Counted from the first letter of the stretch, positions 1-7,988 are shown. The stretch is DNA of 51,776 nt from Lachnospiraceae bacterium (GCA_015057825.1 SVDN01000018.1:1-51776), one strand, 5' to 3'. The notes: generated from the letters alone by a model not told the origin. Translations and numbers: made by a program.

Positions 1-247
1 GGCTTTATATGGTCTCGGAAAAACACAAGTTGAAACCAATTATGGACATCTTGTAAATGCATATTCGATGGAACGTAGTATTTGTGATATGGTAAAGAAT
101 CGTAAGATTTATGATGTCCAAGCATATCAAACTGCATTGAAAGAGTTTTTCAGAAAAAAGAACGTAGATTATTCTAAGTTACTAGAATATGCAACTGCCT
201 TAAATGTAAAAGAGGATATTATGAAATACGTGGAGGTTATGATTTGA
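1..247 (+). CDS. AbiEi-type antitoxin, C-terminal fragment (5' end outside window)
   Basis: The open frame enters at base 2 and ends with TGA at 245-247, giving about 81 residues. The visible part has the pattern of the AbiEi antitoxin C-terminal domain: a Tyr-Gly-His element, then a Tyr-Ser-x-Glu-Arg-x-Ile-Cys-Asp segment, then basic and Leu-rich helices ending in a Lys-Tyr-Val-Glu-Val tail. AbiEi is the DNA-binding antitoxin of type IV AbiE systems; it represses its own operon. The stop overlaps the TTG start of the next gene by four bases (TTGA), as expected for translationally coupled AbiEi/AbiEii. The family call rests on pattern recognition of a partial protein plus the unmistakable partner. 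Confidence 0.72.
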   Translation, partial: ALYGLGKTQVETNYGHLVNAYSMERSICDMVKNRKIYDVQAYQTALKEFFRKKNVDYSKLLEYATALNVKEDIMKYVEVMI

Positions 248-1083
248 TTACATCACCTAATCAGTTAAAAGCAAAAGTTAGAAATATATCTGGCGGTAGC
301 AATGAGATTGCTAAAGCCTACATCCGAATCTTCTTTATGGAAAGATTCTTGGAAAGAGTGGCGAATTCTGCTTATAGGAATCAGTTCATATTAAAAGGGG
401 GAATGTTGGCAGCGTCATTGCTTGGAATAAATATGAGGTCTACAATGGATATTGATACAACAGTGAAGGCATTGCCTTTAACTGTAGATGATATTACTAA
501 GATTGTTAGTGATATTTGCGCTATCAACATAGGAGACAATGTTTCTTTCGAGGTATCGTCGATTAGTTCAATTATGGATGAGTTTGAGTATCCGGGTATA
601 CGTATTCAACTTATTGGATTTCTGGGAAAGATTAAACAGCCATTTAAAATTGACATTTCTACAGATGATGAAATAACACCAAGGGCTATTGAATACGATT
701 ATCAGCTTATGTTTGAAGATAGGACAATAAGTTTATGTTCATATAATGTTGAGACATTGTTGGCTGAAAAGTTACAGACTGTACTTGCGCGAAACGTAGC
801 TAACACAAGAATGAGAGATTTCTTTGATATATATTCTATATCAAAACAGGTTAGTTATTCGGAAGATACTTTATGGAAAGCTTTTTTGGCTACATGCAAA
901 AAGAGAGGAACAGAATTTGACAGTGATCGAATTAAAACTCTCATAGAGCAGATAAGAAAAAGTGAGGATTTGTCCGTTGAGTGGGGATATTTTGTAAAGA
1001 AAAATTATTATGCTAACACGTATGAGTGGAAGGATATAGTAGATTATGTCTGCGCTTTTATTGAAAATATAGCAGTTTTGTAA
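244..1083 (+). CDS. AbiEii/AbiGii-family nucleotidyltransferase toxin
   Basis: A 279-residue protein starting at TTG (244), inside the stop of the antitoxin gene. It has the DUF1814 nucleotidyltransferase signature: Lys-Gly-Gly at 51-53, Arg-Ser-Thr-Met-Asp-Ile-Asp at 65-71 (the two Asp are the metal ligands), Ala-Glu-Lys-Leu at 174-177, and Arg-x-Arg-Asp-x-x-Asp-x-Tyr at 189-197. Family members transfer nucleotides to tRNA or other targets and cause reversible growth arrest or abortive infection. All four motifs are intact, so it is probably active. The low-GC codon use and the damaged genes just downstream suggest an acquired accessory island. Confidence 0.88.
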   Translation: MITSPNQLKAKVRNISGGSNEIAKAYIRIFFMERFLERVANSAYRNQFILKGGMLAASLLGINMRSTMDIDTTVKALPLTVDDITKIVSDICAINIGDNVSFEVSSISSIMDEFEYPGIRIQLIGFLGKIKQPFKIDISTDDEITPRAIEYDYQLMFEDRTISLCSYNVETLLAEKLQTVLARNVANTRMRDFFDIYSISKQVSYSEDTLWKAFLATCKKRGTEFDSDRIKTLIEQIRKSEDLSVEWGYFVKKNYYANTYEWKDIVDYVCAFIENIAVL

Positions 1084-1092
1084 TTCTTAGTT

Positions 1093-1265
1093 TTGAATTA
1101 CATTTCTGATATTACCGGAAGGAATAATATACGAAATAAGGCGGAGTTAGAAGAACTTCTGAACATTTATTTCTTATTGATAGTGCAATTCGATATGATA
1201 TCAAGGGTAAAAAATACATTAATACTCCATCGAAGAATCTTGACGAACTACATATTATAGGGTAG
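1093..1265 (+). pseudogene. Decayed remnant of an AAA ATPase / DUF4143 protein
   Basis: There is no intact gene here, but two frames read recognisable pieces. From 1093 one frame gives a Asp-Ile-x-x-Arg-Asn-Asn-Ile-Arg-Asn-Lys segment followed by Ala-Glu-Leu-Glu-Glu-Leu-Leu-Asn. A second frame from about 1171 gives Phe-Leu-Ile-Asp-x-Ala-Ile-Arg-Tyr-Asp-Ile-Lys-Gly-Lys-Lys-Tyr-Ile and then Asn-Thr-Pro-Ser-Lys, stopping at 1263-1265. Both resemble parts of the DUF4143 region found C-terminal to an AAA domain in many anaerobe ATPases. The roughly 50-80 residues that usually lie between them are missing. I infer an internal deletion with frameshift; the N-terminal ATPase half is absent. Confidence 0.5.
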
Positions 1266-1292
1266 TATCATGATAATGAAATAAAACAGATG

Positions 1293-1363
1293 CCCATTGC
1301 TACCGAGTAGTGGGATTCACGTCATTTCTTCACCGTTAGGTCGTAGCAGGTGAGGGAATGGCG
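1293..1363 (+). promoter_or_regulatory. Two-hairpin leader structure upstream of the SMR gene
   Basis: Hairpin 1 (1293-1314) pairs CCCATTGCT with AGTAGTGGG around an ACCG loop, with two G-U pairs. Hairpin 2 (1320-1363) pairs 15 consecutive positions, 1320-1334 with 1349-1363, including three G-U pairs, around a 14-nt loop. The ribosome site GGAGG (1377-1381) and the SMR ATG (1387) follow. Wobble pairs replacing Watson-Crick pairs point to an RNA element, not a DNA operator. SMR genes are often under guanidine riboswitches, but the ACCG loop does not match the ACGR loops of guanidine-II and I do not see the guanidine-I core, so the class is unassigned. Confidence 0.5.
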
Positions 1364-1386
1364 TATTTTATTATACGGAGGTTTTT

Positions 1387-1601
1387 ATGAAGTGGATTTA
1401 TTTACTAATCGCAGGAGCACTTGAAATTACATGGGCTGTGGCGATGAAAATGTCGAATGGGTTTACAGTACTTTGGGAACGACACTTTTAGGTATTTTTC
1501 TCTTTAATGAAAAACTGTCATTTCCACAGGTGGTTTGTGTTATTCTGATTGTAACCGGAATAGTAGGACTTAAGATTTTAGCGAAAGAAAGAGGTGTTTG
1601 A
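1387..1601 (+). pseudogene. SMR-family small multidrug/guanidinium exporter with internal deletion
   Basis: The ATG at 1387 has a good ribosome site and starts a typical SugE/EmrE N-terminus: a first membrane helix with the conserved Glu (Leu-Glu-Ile-Thr-Trp-Ala) followed by a Met-Ser-Asn-Gly-Phe-Thr segment. That frame stops at about 1491. A shifted frame then continues with the helix 3-4 region (Gly-Ile-Phe-Leu-Phe-Asn-Glu-Lys-Leu-Ser) and the last helix, ending at 1601. An intact SMR protein has about 105 residues and four helices; the second helix and part of the third, roughly 35-40 residues, are missing. The product cannot be a working transporter. Members export guanidinium or quaternary cations. 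Confidence 0.75.
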
Positions 1602-1602
1602 G

Positions 1603-2079
1603 ATGTTTAGGGAAATGCGTAGATTTAAACAGCAGGTGTCAGATGCTGAGTGCATTGCTATTTTAAAAAGTACTAAACGAGGTGTGCTATCAGTACTTGG
1701 AGAAGATGGTTATCCATATGGAATGCCAATTAATCATTATTACTGTGAAGAGGATGGTAAGCTTTATTTCCATGGAGCAAAGACCGGGCACAAGATTGAT
1801 GCTATCAAGGCTTGCGATAAAGCAAGTTATTGTGTTTATAGCGATGGCTTCCGTAAGGAAGGGGATTGGGCGCTGAATATTACTAGTGTAATAACTTTTG
1901 GTAGAATCCATCTGGTTGAAGATGAAGAGCTAGCTCTTAAGATTTGTTCAGAGCTCACTAAGAAGTTTACTGATGATCAGGCCTATCTGGAAAATGAGAT
2001 TAAGAATTCATTCAAAAATGTTCAATGTATAGAACTGGTGCCGGAGCATATGACCGGAAAACTTGTAAATGAGTCGTAA
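1603..2079 (+). CDS. Pyridoxamine 5'-phosphate oxidase-fold flavoprotein (NimA-like)
   Basis: A 158-residue protein. I chose ATG 1603 because AGAGGTG ends six bases upstream; GTG 1594 overlaps that ribosome site. The sequence fits the split-barrel FMN-binding family: an early Gly-Val-Leu-Ser-Val strand, Asp-Gly-Tyr-Pro-Tyr-Gly-x-Pro-Ile-Asn at about 38-47, then Lys-Leu-Tyr-Phe-His-Gly-Ala-Lys-x-Gly-His-Lys near 55-66, a motif common in nitroimidazole-reductase-like proteins. Members bind FMN or heme and reduce small molecules; the substrate is unknown. It starts immediately after the broken SMR gene and probably shared its transcript. Confidence 0.8.
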   Translation: MFREMRRFKQQVSDAECIAILKSTKRGVLSVLGEDGYPYGMPINHYYCEEDGKLYFHGAKTGHKIDAIKACDKASYCVYSDGFRKEGDWALNITSVITFGRIHLVEDEELALKICSELTKKFTDDQAYLENEIKNSFKNVQCIELVPEHMTGKLVNES

Positions 2080-2157
2080 TTACGATATTTATAGGTTTGA
2101 CCGACATTATCACTTTCCTTATAGATTTAACGGTGCTATTATTATCCGGGGAATAGT

Positions 2158-2186
2158 TTGCAACAACTAACTTTTGTTGGTATTAT
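2158..2186 (+). promoter_or_regulatory. Sigma-A type promoter for the metal-binding protein gene
   Basis: TTGCAA at 2158-2163 and TATTAT at 2181-2186 are separated by 17 bp. The spacer holds an imperfect dyad (CAACAA ... TTGTTG), which could be a repressor site. The coding start lies 35 bp downstream. Confidence 0.5.
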
Positions 2187-2220
2187 TAATATAATATTTT
2201 TAAATGAAAGGATAAAAGTT

Positions 2221-2445
2221 ATGTTTAAAACAATACTAAAAATCGAAGGAATGAGATGCAGCATGTGTGAGGCTCACATCAACGATGTAATCAGAAAAAC
2301 GGTTCCGGATGCCAAAAAAGTGAAAAGCTCACATAAAAAAGGGGAGAGCGTCTTTGCTTCGGAGCAGGAGCCGGATAAATCAAAGCTTGAGGAAGCCATA
2401 GCTGCCACCGGATACACACTTGAGTCAGTGACTATCACAAAATGA
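2221..2445 (+). CDS. Small heavy-metal-associated (HMA) domain protein
   Basis: A 74-residue protein starting at ATG 2221, with AAAGGA upstream; the frame is open to 2158 but without a start of similar quality. It has the HMA beta-alpha-beta-beta-alpha-beta pattern, with Glu-Gly-Met-Arg-Cys-Ser-Met-Cys-Glu at about 9-17. The Cys-x-x-Cys pair is the metal site of copper chaperones (CopZ) and P-type ATPase N-domains. The middle is more charged than usual and the fold is weakly conserved. No copper ATPase or regulator is next to it, so a role in copper or other soft-metal handling is family-level inference. Confidence 0.68.
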   Translation: MFKTILKIEGMRCSMCEAHINDVIRKTVPDAKKVKSSHKKGESVFASEQEPDKSKLEEAIAATGYTLESVTITK

Positions 2446-2448
2446 CGG

Positions 2449-2477
2449 TTGAATATGCAAGATAATAATTCTATAAT
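2449..2477 (+). promoter_or_regulatory. Sigma-A type promoter for the acyl-CoA-synthetase-like gene
   Basis: TTGAAT (2449-2454) and TATAAT (2472-2477) with a 17-bp spacer, 37 bp before the ATG at 2515. The -35 lies just after the stop of the HMA gene, so the two genes can be transcribed separately. Confidence 0.65.
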
Positions 2478-2514
2478 ATATATAATCTGATGATAGCGAA
2501 AGTGGGGTTGTGCT

Positions 2515-4224
2515 ATGACAGAGGGGAAAACGGATTATCCATCCATAGATAAACCGTGGTTAAAGTATTATTCTAAGGAACACATAAATGCTAATTTACC
2601 AAAGTGTAAAGTATATGACTATGTAGAGTCGGAAAACAGGAATCACGCTTCTGAGCTGGCGCTTGATTACTATGGAAAAACGATTTCTTATGGTCAGTTT
2701 TTTGAAGCCACAAAAAAGGCGGCAAAAGGATTTTTGCATATGGGTGTAAAAGCACGAGATGTAGTTACGATAATTGCGGTGATTGCGCCGGAGATTGTCT
2801 ATTCTATATATGGCTTAAATCGTATCGGCGCCATATCAAATCTGTTGGATCCCAGAGAGAGTACAGAAGAAATAAGAGATAGCCTTTTAAAAACCAATTC
2901 AAGGGCGGTAGTTGCTTTGGATTTGGACTATGAAAAAATAACTGAGGCTGTAAAGGGAACGTCCGTTAAATTAGTAGTGTTCGTTTCGCCGGCAGATTCT
3001 TTGCCTATAGGAATTAAAGGCCTCTACAAAATGAAAACGGGCAAAGTTAAAATTGCAAAAGAATATTTGTCTTGGAAGCAATTTATTCAAGAGGGCAAAG
3101 TGCAAGAATTAATCGAAAGTCCTTATCGTGAAAACGAATGTTGTGTAATTGTGGAAACCGGGGGAACCACCGGGGAAACAAAAAGAGTTATGTTAACTGA
3201 TGACAATCTTAATCAGTCGGCTTTTCAGCTATATAACAGCCCATTTGATTTAAAGCGAGGAGACGTAATTGCAGGCATTATTCCGCCTTTTGTTGCTTAT
3301 GGAATAGGCAATGGTATGCATATGCCATTAATTTATGGAATGCGACTTTTACTGATTCCTTTGTTTCATCCCGATAAATTCGATGAATTTTTGCTGAAGC
3401 ACAGGCCAAATCATGTGGTAGGCGTCCCGGCATTTTTTGAAGGCTTGGTTAATAGCAAGAAGATGGATAATCAGGATATTTCATTCTTAAAATCTCTTGT
3501 GGTTGGGGCAGATGCTCTGAGACCGGAATTGGAAGATAAGTTGAATTCTTTTTTAAAAGCCCACAATGCCCAAAACAATGTTTTGAAGGGCTACGGTTTG
3601 ACCGAGGTAACGGCGGCAGTAAGTGCATGTATGTCCGATGAAGTAAATAAGCTAAGAAGCGTGGGAACACCGTTTTCACATACTGTTATTTCCATTTTCA
3701 ATCCGGATACGGGCAAAGAGTTGAAAATCGGCGAAAAAGGCGAAGTTTGCACCACAGGACCAAACACAATGCTTGGTTATTATAACGATGAGGCGGGGAC
3801 AAAACAAATACTTAAAAAGCATGATGATGGGCTTGTTTGGCTGCATTCCGGTGACATCGGTTACATGGATGAAGATGGATTCTTGTATATCGATGGCCGA
3901 ATAAAACGAATCATTATCAGGTTTGAAGGAAAAAAAGTTTTTCCGAATATCATAGAAAATATTATAGACAAAAATGATATGGTTAAAGAGTGTTGCGTGG
4001 TGGGTACAAAAGATCCAAACCATATACAAGGTATGCTTCCGATGCTGTTTGTGGTTTTAACGGAAGAAGCGTTAAAAGACAAGGAGCGTGCCCTAGCGGA
4101 AATTCGGGAGTTTTGCGACAATGAGTTGCCGGATTATTATCGGCCGGTGGATATAAGAGTACTGGACAGATTACCGTTGACACCGATAGGAAAGGTGGAT
4201 TATCGCTCACTGGAGAAGATTTGA
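2515..4224 (+). CDS. AMP-dependent acyl-CoA synthetase / ligase
   Basis: A 569-residue class I adenylate-forming enzyme. Visible motifs: the phosphate-binding loop Thr-Gly-Gly-Thr-Thr-Gly-Glu-Thr-Lys near 212-220, Tyr-Gly-Leu-Thr-Glu near 360, the Ser-Gly-Asp-Ile-Gly-Tyr plus Asp-Gly-Arg-Ile-Lys hinge region near 445-465, and the C-terminal Pro-Ile-Gly-Lys-Val-Asp with the catalytic Lys at 560. Such enzymes activate a carboxylic acid as an acyl-adenylate and pass it to CoA or a carrier protein. The acid is not deducible. It stands alone between its own promoter and a strong terminator, with no carrier protein or lipid genes nearby, and may serve fatty-acid or aryl-acid activation. Confidence 0.85.
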   Translation: MTEGKTDYPSIDKPWLKYYSKEHINANLPKCKVYDYVESENRNHASELALDYYGKTISYGQFFEATKKAAKGFLHMGVKARDVVTIIAVIAPEIVYSIYGLNRIGAISNLLDPRESTEEIRDSLLKTNSRAVVALDLDYEKITEAVKGTSVKLVVFVSPADSLPIGIKGLYKMKTGKVKIAKEYLSWKQFIQEGKVQELIESPYRENECCVIVETGGTTGETKRVMLTDDNLNQSAFQLYNSPFDLKRGDVIAGIIPPFVAYGIGNGMHMPLIYGMRLLLIPLFHPDKFDEFLLKHRPNHVVGVPAFFEGLVNSKKMDNQDISFLKSLVVGADALRPELEDKLNSFLKAHNAQNNVLKGYGLTEVTAAVSACMSDEVNKLRSVGTPFSHTVISIFNPDTGKELKIGEKGEVCTTGPNTMLGYYNDEAGTKQILKKHDDGLVWLHSGDIGYMDEDGFLYIDGRIKRIIIRFEGKKVFPNIIENIIDKNDMVKECCVVGTKDPNHIQGMLPMLFVVLTEEALKDKERALAEIREFCDNELPDYYRPVDIRVLDRLPLTPIGKVDYRSLEKI

Positions 4225-4303
4225 CAAAAGCGAAAAAACGCTTATAATTAAAGATGACAAAGGGCAATACCGTGACGGTTGCCTGATTTATAATTTGAGG
4301 CTT

Positions 4304-4343
4304 GAAATAAGCCGCAAACCTAAATAGGTTGGCGGCTTATTTC
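4304..4343 (+). terminator. Rho-independent terminator after the ligase gene
   Basis: A 12-bp perfect stem (4304-4315 with 4332-4343) is extended by an inner AACC/GGTT pair around TAAATA. A partial T-run follows. A smaller GC-rich hairpin sits just upstream at about 4263-4283. Confidence 0.75.
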
Positions 4344-4439
4344 TTTGTCTTAGATTCATGCTTTCCTCGCATGTACCCAAGACGATAAAAATTCACGCAA
4401 AGTGACACAACTTCGAAAATAGTGACAATTGAAATAAAT

Positions 4440-4670
4440 AAGAGATTTACAAAAAAATAGGATTTTTACGTATGTGAGCAATGCGCACTTTTTGTTAATG
4501 CTTCGTGAGTAACAGATACAAAAACGCCCGGATGGCGTTTTTAGCGAGCGCTGAGGCATGGATGCCGAATGCGAGCGGTATCGTACCCTCTGTTCAGTGT
4601 GAATTCGAAGCATTTAGAAAAAGAAGCATTGCGAATCAAGTAAAAATCCTATTTTTATTGTAAATCTCTT
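4440..4670. repeat. 231-bp nested-palindrome element (MITE-like or structured RNA)
   Basis: The 624-bp gap from 4225 to 4848 holds, besides the terminator, this element. Its ends are a 30-bp inverted repeat (4440-4469 against 4640-4670) with one mismatch and one indel. Further inward are GCAATGC/GCATTGC (4478/4625), AATGCTTCG/CGAAGCATT (4497/4606) and AACAGA/TCTGTT (4511/4589). At the centre is a terminator-like hairpin, AAAAACGCC/GGCGTTTTT (4520-4542). No protein is encoded. The nesting allows one very long cruciform or RNA stem. Long terminal inverted repeats suggest a miniature mobile element; the nested paired segments equally fit a structured transcript. No clear target duplication was seen. 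Confidence 0.6.
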
Positions 4671-4848
4671 CATTAATCGCAAAATCACCGTCACCTATCT
4701 CCATTACATTCCCCCTCTTGTTAATAAATTGTTTACAAATTATTTAATGTTATTTAAGAGTTTTTTTATATATGAATAATAGTATTAAAATAACAAAATA
4801 TATGGATTCGCAAAAAGAATCTGAGTCGTATTGAGAGGGGGCATAAAT

Positions 4849-7833
4849 ATGACTAAGGTTTTGAATAAAATGTTGAAAAAAATTTCCATTGTTGTAACTT
4901 CGGTGCTTATTTTTATGATGGTGATGCCGGCAGGAATGGTATCCGCGGCACAAAATTCATCAGGCATGGTAATAACGGGCACATATCAGTACACATCTAA
5001 CGAAGGCAACAACATCCAGCAAACAGACACATTTGAATACAGAAATTCATGCTTCGAAGAGTCGTCATTTACAGGTTGTACACACTTGGAAGTACTTTCT
5101 GCGCAAGTAGCCATAGCATCGGCAAGTTGGTATGGCGAATCGCAGGATGCGCATGACACAGACTATTCAAGAAATGCGTATAATATAACGGATTTCTTAA
5201 CACAAATGCAGTTTGAAGACGTATCCACAAACAAGTATTACACCCTCGAAAAAGAGGTTAATTCCGTAGGCGTTTGCGTGGGACATAAGAAGATAACGGC
5301 AAACGGCAAGGATTATACATTGCTTGCAATCGTACCAAGAAGTGCGGGCTACAAAGAAGAATGGGCCGGCAACTTTACCGTTAACGACGGCAGCATTCAT
5401 TATGGTTTTAAAGCTGCAAGAGATGAAATCTTAAGATATGTTAAACAGTATATTAACGATAATAACATCAGCGGAGATATTAAGGTATGGACATGCGGTC
5501 ATAGCCGTGGTTCCGCACTTGCAAACTTAATCGGCGGATTCTTTGCAGGCGGCGGCATCGCTTACTTTGGCGGCAAAGTCAGCATAACTCCGCAGGATGT
5601 ATATTGCTATACATATGCTACACCGAGAACGATTAAAGACGGCGCATCCAAAAATGAAGTATTAAGTGTGGAAGGCGCAAGAGCCGAGGCGAGATACGCA
5701 AATGATACACCGGGCGCGGCTTGGAACTACATGGGCGGTGGCACAATAAATATTAAAGGCGATGAGTATAGCGGCATCAGAAACTTTATTTTAGATAGTG
5801 ACATATTCACAAAACTTCCGCCTGAAGACTGGGGATTTGAACACTATGGACAGGACATTGACGCAACTCATGGACAGGTTAGCGATGAGCAGGTTGCGGA
5901 AAAACTCTCTACAATAAGTCCATATTCCTACAATTTATTCCTAAATAACGGCGGTGTAAGAAACCTTAAACTCATGACATTCAATCTTGGAAGCCTTAGC
6001 TTTGTTGAGGATAAATCAGGTACAACAGTCGCAACGGGTGATTTCCTTGATGGAAGAATAGACGGACTCGTATCAATGGCAAATAGCAATGCGGAATATG
6101 TAAGTGAGGGATGGCAGGATGCCCTTACATCGCTGGCAGGAATTTACGGACTTTCGGAAACATACATAAGTACCGATGAAATAAGCTTATTCTCATTGTT
6201 TAAACCGCTTATACTATCATATATCGTATATGCTTCCGAAGATTTGATTAAATCGGGAGTAGACGAAAACGAAGCGGCCGCAATGGTGGTAGAAGATATA
6301 TTCTGCTACGTTACGGGTGAAAAAATTGAACATGATGAATTTACCGTAGATGATTTGATAATAATGCTTTCTGAGTTCGTTTGTGAAAATGAAAATTCAC
6401 AGCTGGCAAATCAGTTGGCTGCAGTGATTGCAGGCGTGGTACCTAAAGATCAGCCGTTTGCGGTAGCCATTATAAAAAACGCGACAGATCAGTTTAATCC
6501 GAACCCTGATAAGGAAGCTACAGGAATTGATCCGGTAAGCGTAAAAGAGTACATTAAATCATGGTCACAGGGACCTTTGCCGGGATCAGAGGCAGCTGAG
6601 AATGATACTTTAAACACAGCGGACAAAGCAAGAGGTAGTTTCTATATGCTTTTACTTGCAGCAGGATCGCTTATACCGGAAAAAATGCCTGACCTTAAGA
6701 ATGTTATTGACATTTCTTCTCAACCATACACAGCACCTGCACCTGTTTCAGAATTGGTGAAGGCACTTCGCCCGATGATTTTAACTGAACGAGATGAAGA
6801 AGGTGAAATAATCGAAGATAAATCATACGATACCTTCGCTGAAGCAGCCGACGGTAACCTTTGCAGCACATTGGATGAAATCTTTGCTCCGATTATCGAA
6901 AAATGCAGGGCGCAGTATGGCGAGGCATATGCAGCTAAACTTCAGGCATATGTTAATGGTGCAAAGGATAATGTGACAAAACTCAGACAACTTGTTATCG
7001 AACTTGTTTTTCACAGTGATGGAGAAAGAAGTTTTGAAAATGATATAAAAATCCTCTCTACATTTGCGTCAAATGTAAATAGAATAAGACTTTCACATTT
7101 CAATGAGCTTTATACAGCTTACGCAAAAGCGTATGCGCAGTTAGCGGGCGAAGACCCTAACCACGGACGTCCGGTGGAAGCGGACGGCAACAGAGTTGAG
7201 GCAGCGGCTAGCGAAATTGATGAGATTTTAGCAGCATTTGATAATGATCCTGCATTGGAAGAAGAAACACAGACCGTTGTTCTTAACATGGTGGGAACAA
7301 CAGGTATAGTTGCAACGGTTGCGCCGGTTGAGTTACTTGAAAAGATACAGGGAAGAAATATCGACCTTGTGCTTGATATGGGCGAATATGCTTGGACCAT
7401 TAACGGCAAGGATATTACTGATATTAGTGCAATCAACTTGGAAGTTAAGTTTGAGGATAATATCCCTGCTGAAAGTGTAAGCAAGCTTGCGGGAAGCAAA
7501 CCGACCAAGCAGATTTCTTTAACTCATGACGGAGACTTCGGTTTCACCGCATCCTTGACTCTTAATATGGGAGCCGAATATGCGGGAAAATACGGAACGC
7601 TCTACTGGTACACCGATGGCAATCTTAAGTTCATGAACGGTGCGGATATAGATGATAACGGTAAAGTTACACTTACATTTACACACGCATCCGATTATGT
7701 AGTGGTGGTAAATGAAGCCAAAACACCGCAAACAGGCGATACATCACATGTTATGTCATATATGTTACTTGGAATAATGGCATTTGCAGCGGTTGACATA
7801 ATAATAGTCATGAGAAAGAAAAAACATATGTAA
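4849..7833 (+). CDS. Cell-surface lipase-like alpha/beta hydrolase with wall-anchor tail
   Basis: A 994-residue exported protein. ATG 4849 is chosen because GAGAGGGGG lies just upstream and the signal peptide (basic start, hydrophobic run, Val-Ser-Ala-Ala cleavage near 33) begins there. The lipase class 3-like core has the nucleophile elbow Gly-His-Ser-Arg-Gly at 217-221 followed by Ser-Ala-Leu-Ala-Asn. A long, mostly helical middle follows, then a beta-rich C-terminal domain. The end is a sorting signal: Thr-Pro-Gln-Thr-Gly-Asp near 959-964, a membrane span and Arg-Lys-Lys-Lys-His-Met. The motif varies from LPxTG in its first residue, so sortase attachment is inferred. The substrate (lipid or ester) is unknown. 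No sortase is in the window. Confidence 0.78.
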   Translation: MTKVLNKMLKKISIVVTSVLIFMMVMPAGMVSAAQNSSGMVITGTYQYTSNEGNNIQQTDTFEYRNSCFEESSFTGCTHLEVLSAQVAIASASWYGESQDAHDTDYSRNAYNITDFLTQMQFEDVSTNKYYTLEKEVNSVGVCVGHKKITANGKDYTLLAIVPRSAGYKEEWAGNFTVNDGSIHYGFKAARDEILRYVKQYINDNNISGDIKVWTCGHSRGSALANLIGGFFAGGGIAYFGGKVSITPQDVYCYTYATPRTIKDGASKNEVLSVEGARAEARYANDTPGAAWNYMGGGTINIKGDEYSGIRNFILDSDIFTKLPPEDWGFEHYGQDIDATHGQVSDEQVAEKLSTISPYSYNLFLNNGGVRNLKLMTFNLGSLSFVEDKSGTTVATGDFLDGRIDGLVSMANSNAEYVSEGWQDALTSLAGIYGLSETYISTDEISLFSLFKPLILSYIVYASEDLIKSGVDENEAAAMVVEDIFCYVTGEKIEHDEFTVDDLIIMLSEFVCENENSQLANQLAAVIAGVVPKDQPFAVAIIKNATDQFNPNPDKEATGIDPVSVKEYIKSWSQGPLPGSEAAENDTLNTADKARGSFYMLLLAAGSLIPEKMPDLKNVIDISSQPYTAPAPVSELVKALRPMILTERDEEGEIIEDKSYDTFAEAADGNLCSTLDEIFAPIIEKCRAQYGEAYAAKLQAYVNGAKDNVTKLRQLVIELVFHSDGERSFENDIKILSTFASNVNRIRLSHFNELYTAYAKAYAQLAGEDPNHGRPVEADGNRVEAAASEIDEILAAFDNDPALEEETQTVVLNMVGTTGIVATVAPVELLEKIQGRNIDLVLDMGEYAWTINGKDITDISAINLEVKFEDNIPAESVSKLAGSKPTKQISLTHDGDFGFTASLTLNMGAEYAGKYGTLYWYTDGNLKFMNGADIDDNGKVTLTFTHASDYVVVVNEAKTPQTGDTSHVMSYMLLGIMAFAAVDIIIVMRKKKHM

Positions 7834-7865
7834 ATAATACTTTTTAAATAGAATTTTCTCAACGA

Positions 7866-7918
7866 ACCCCGATCGGCAAAATGGTTGCCCCCTTTTTGCG
7901 ATAGATCGGGGTCTTTCT
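7866..7918 (+). terminator. Terminator after the lipase gene
   Basis: CCCCGATC (7867-7874) pairs with GATCGGGG (7904-7911). An inner GGCAA/TTGCC hairpin (7875-7889) sits in the loop, and TCTTTCT follows. Confidence 0.7.
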
Positions 7919-7927
7919 ATGTGAAAT

Positions 7928-7959
7928 GACAGCTGTAAAGAAAAAACTTTACAGCTGTC
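7928..7959. promoter_or_regulatory. Perfect 13-bp palindrome before nadA, candidate NiaR operator
   Basis: GACAGCTGTAAAG (7928-7940), six A residues, then CTTTACAGCTGTC (7947-7959). The right arm abuts the -35 box TTGTCA at 7960. Each arm itself carries the short palindrome ACAGCTGT, so the site shows two copies of one motif. The operon encodes NiaR, which represses nadABC when niacin is plentiful, so autoregulation through this site is the natural reading. It could also form an RNA hairpin, but transcripts from the 7960 promoter start after it. Confidence 0.65.
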
Positions 7960-7988
7960 TTGTCATCTAAAGAATTTTGTGATATTAT
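7960..7988 (+). promoter_or_regulatory. Promoter of the nadABC-niaR operon
   Basis: TTGTCA (7960-7965), 17-bp spacer, TATTAT (7983-7988). The predicted transcript has a leader of roughly 90 nt before nadA. Confidence 0.65.

Noticed and set aside
1293-1363. Guanidine-II (mini-ykkC) riboswitch
   Set aside because: Two hairpins precede an SMR gene, but neither loop is ACGR and the second loop is 14 nt.
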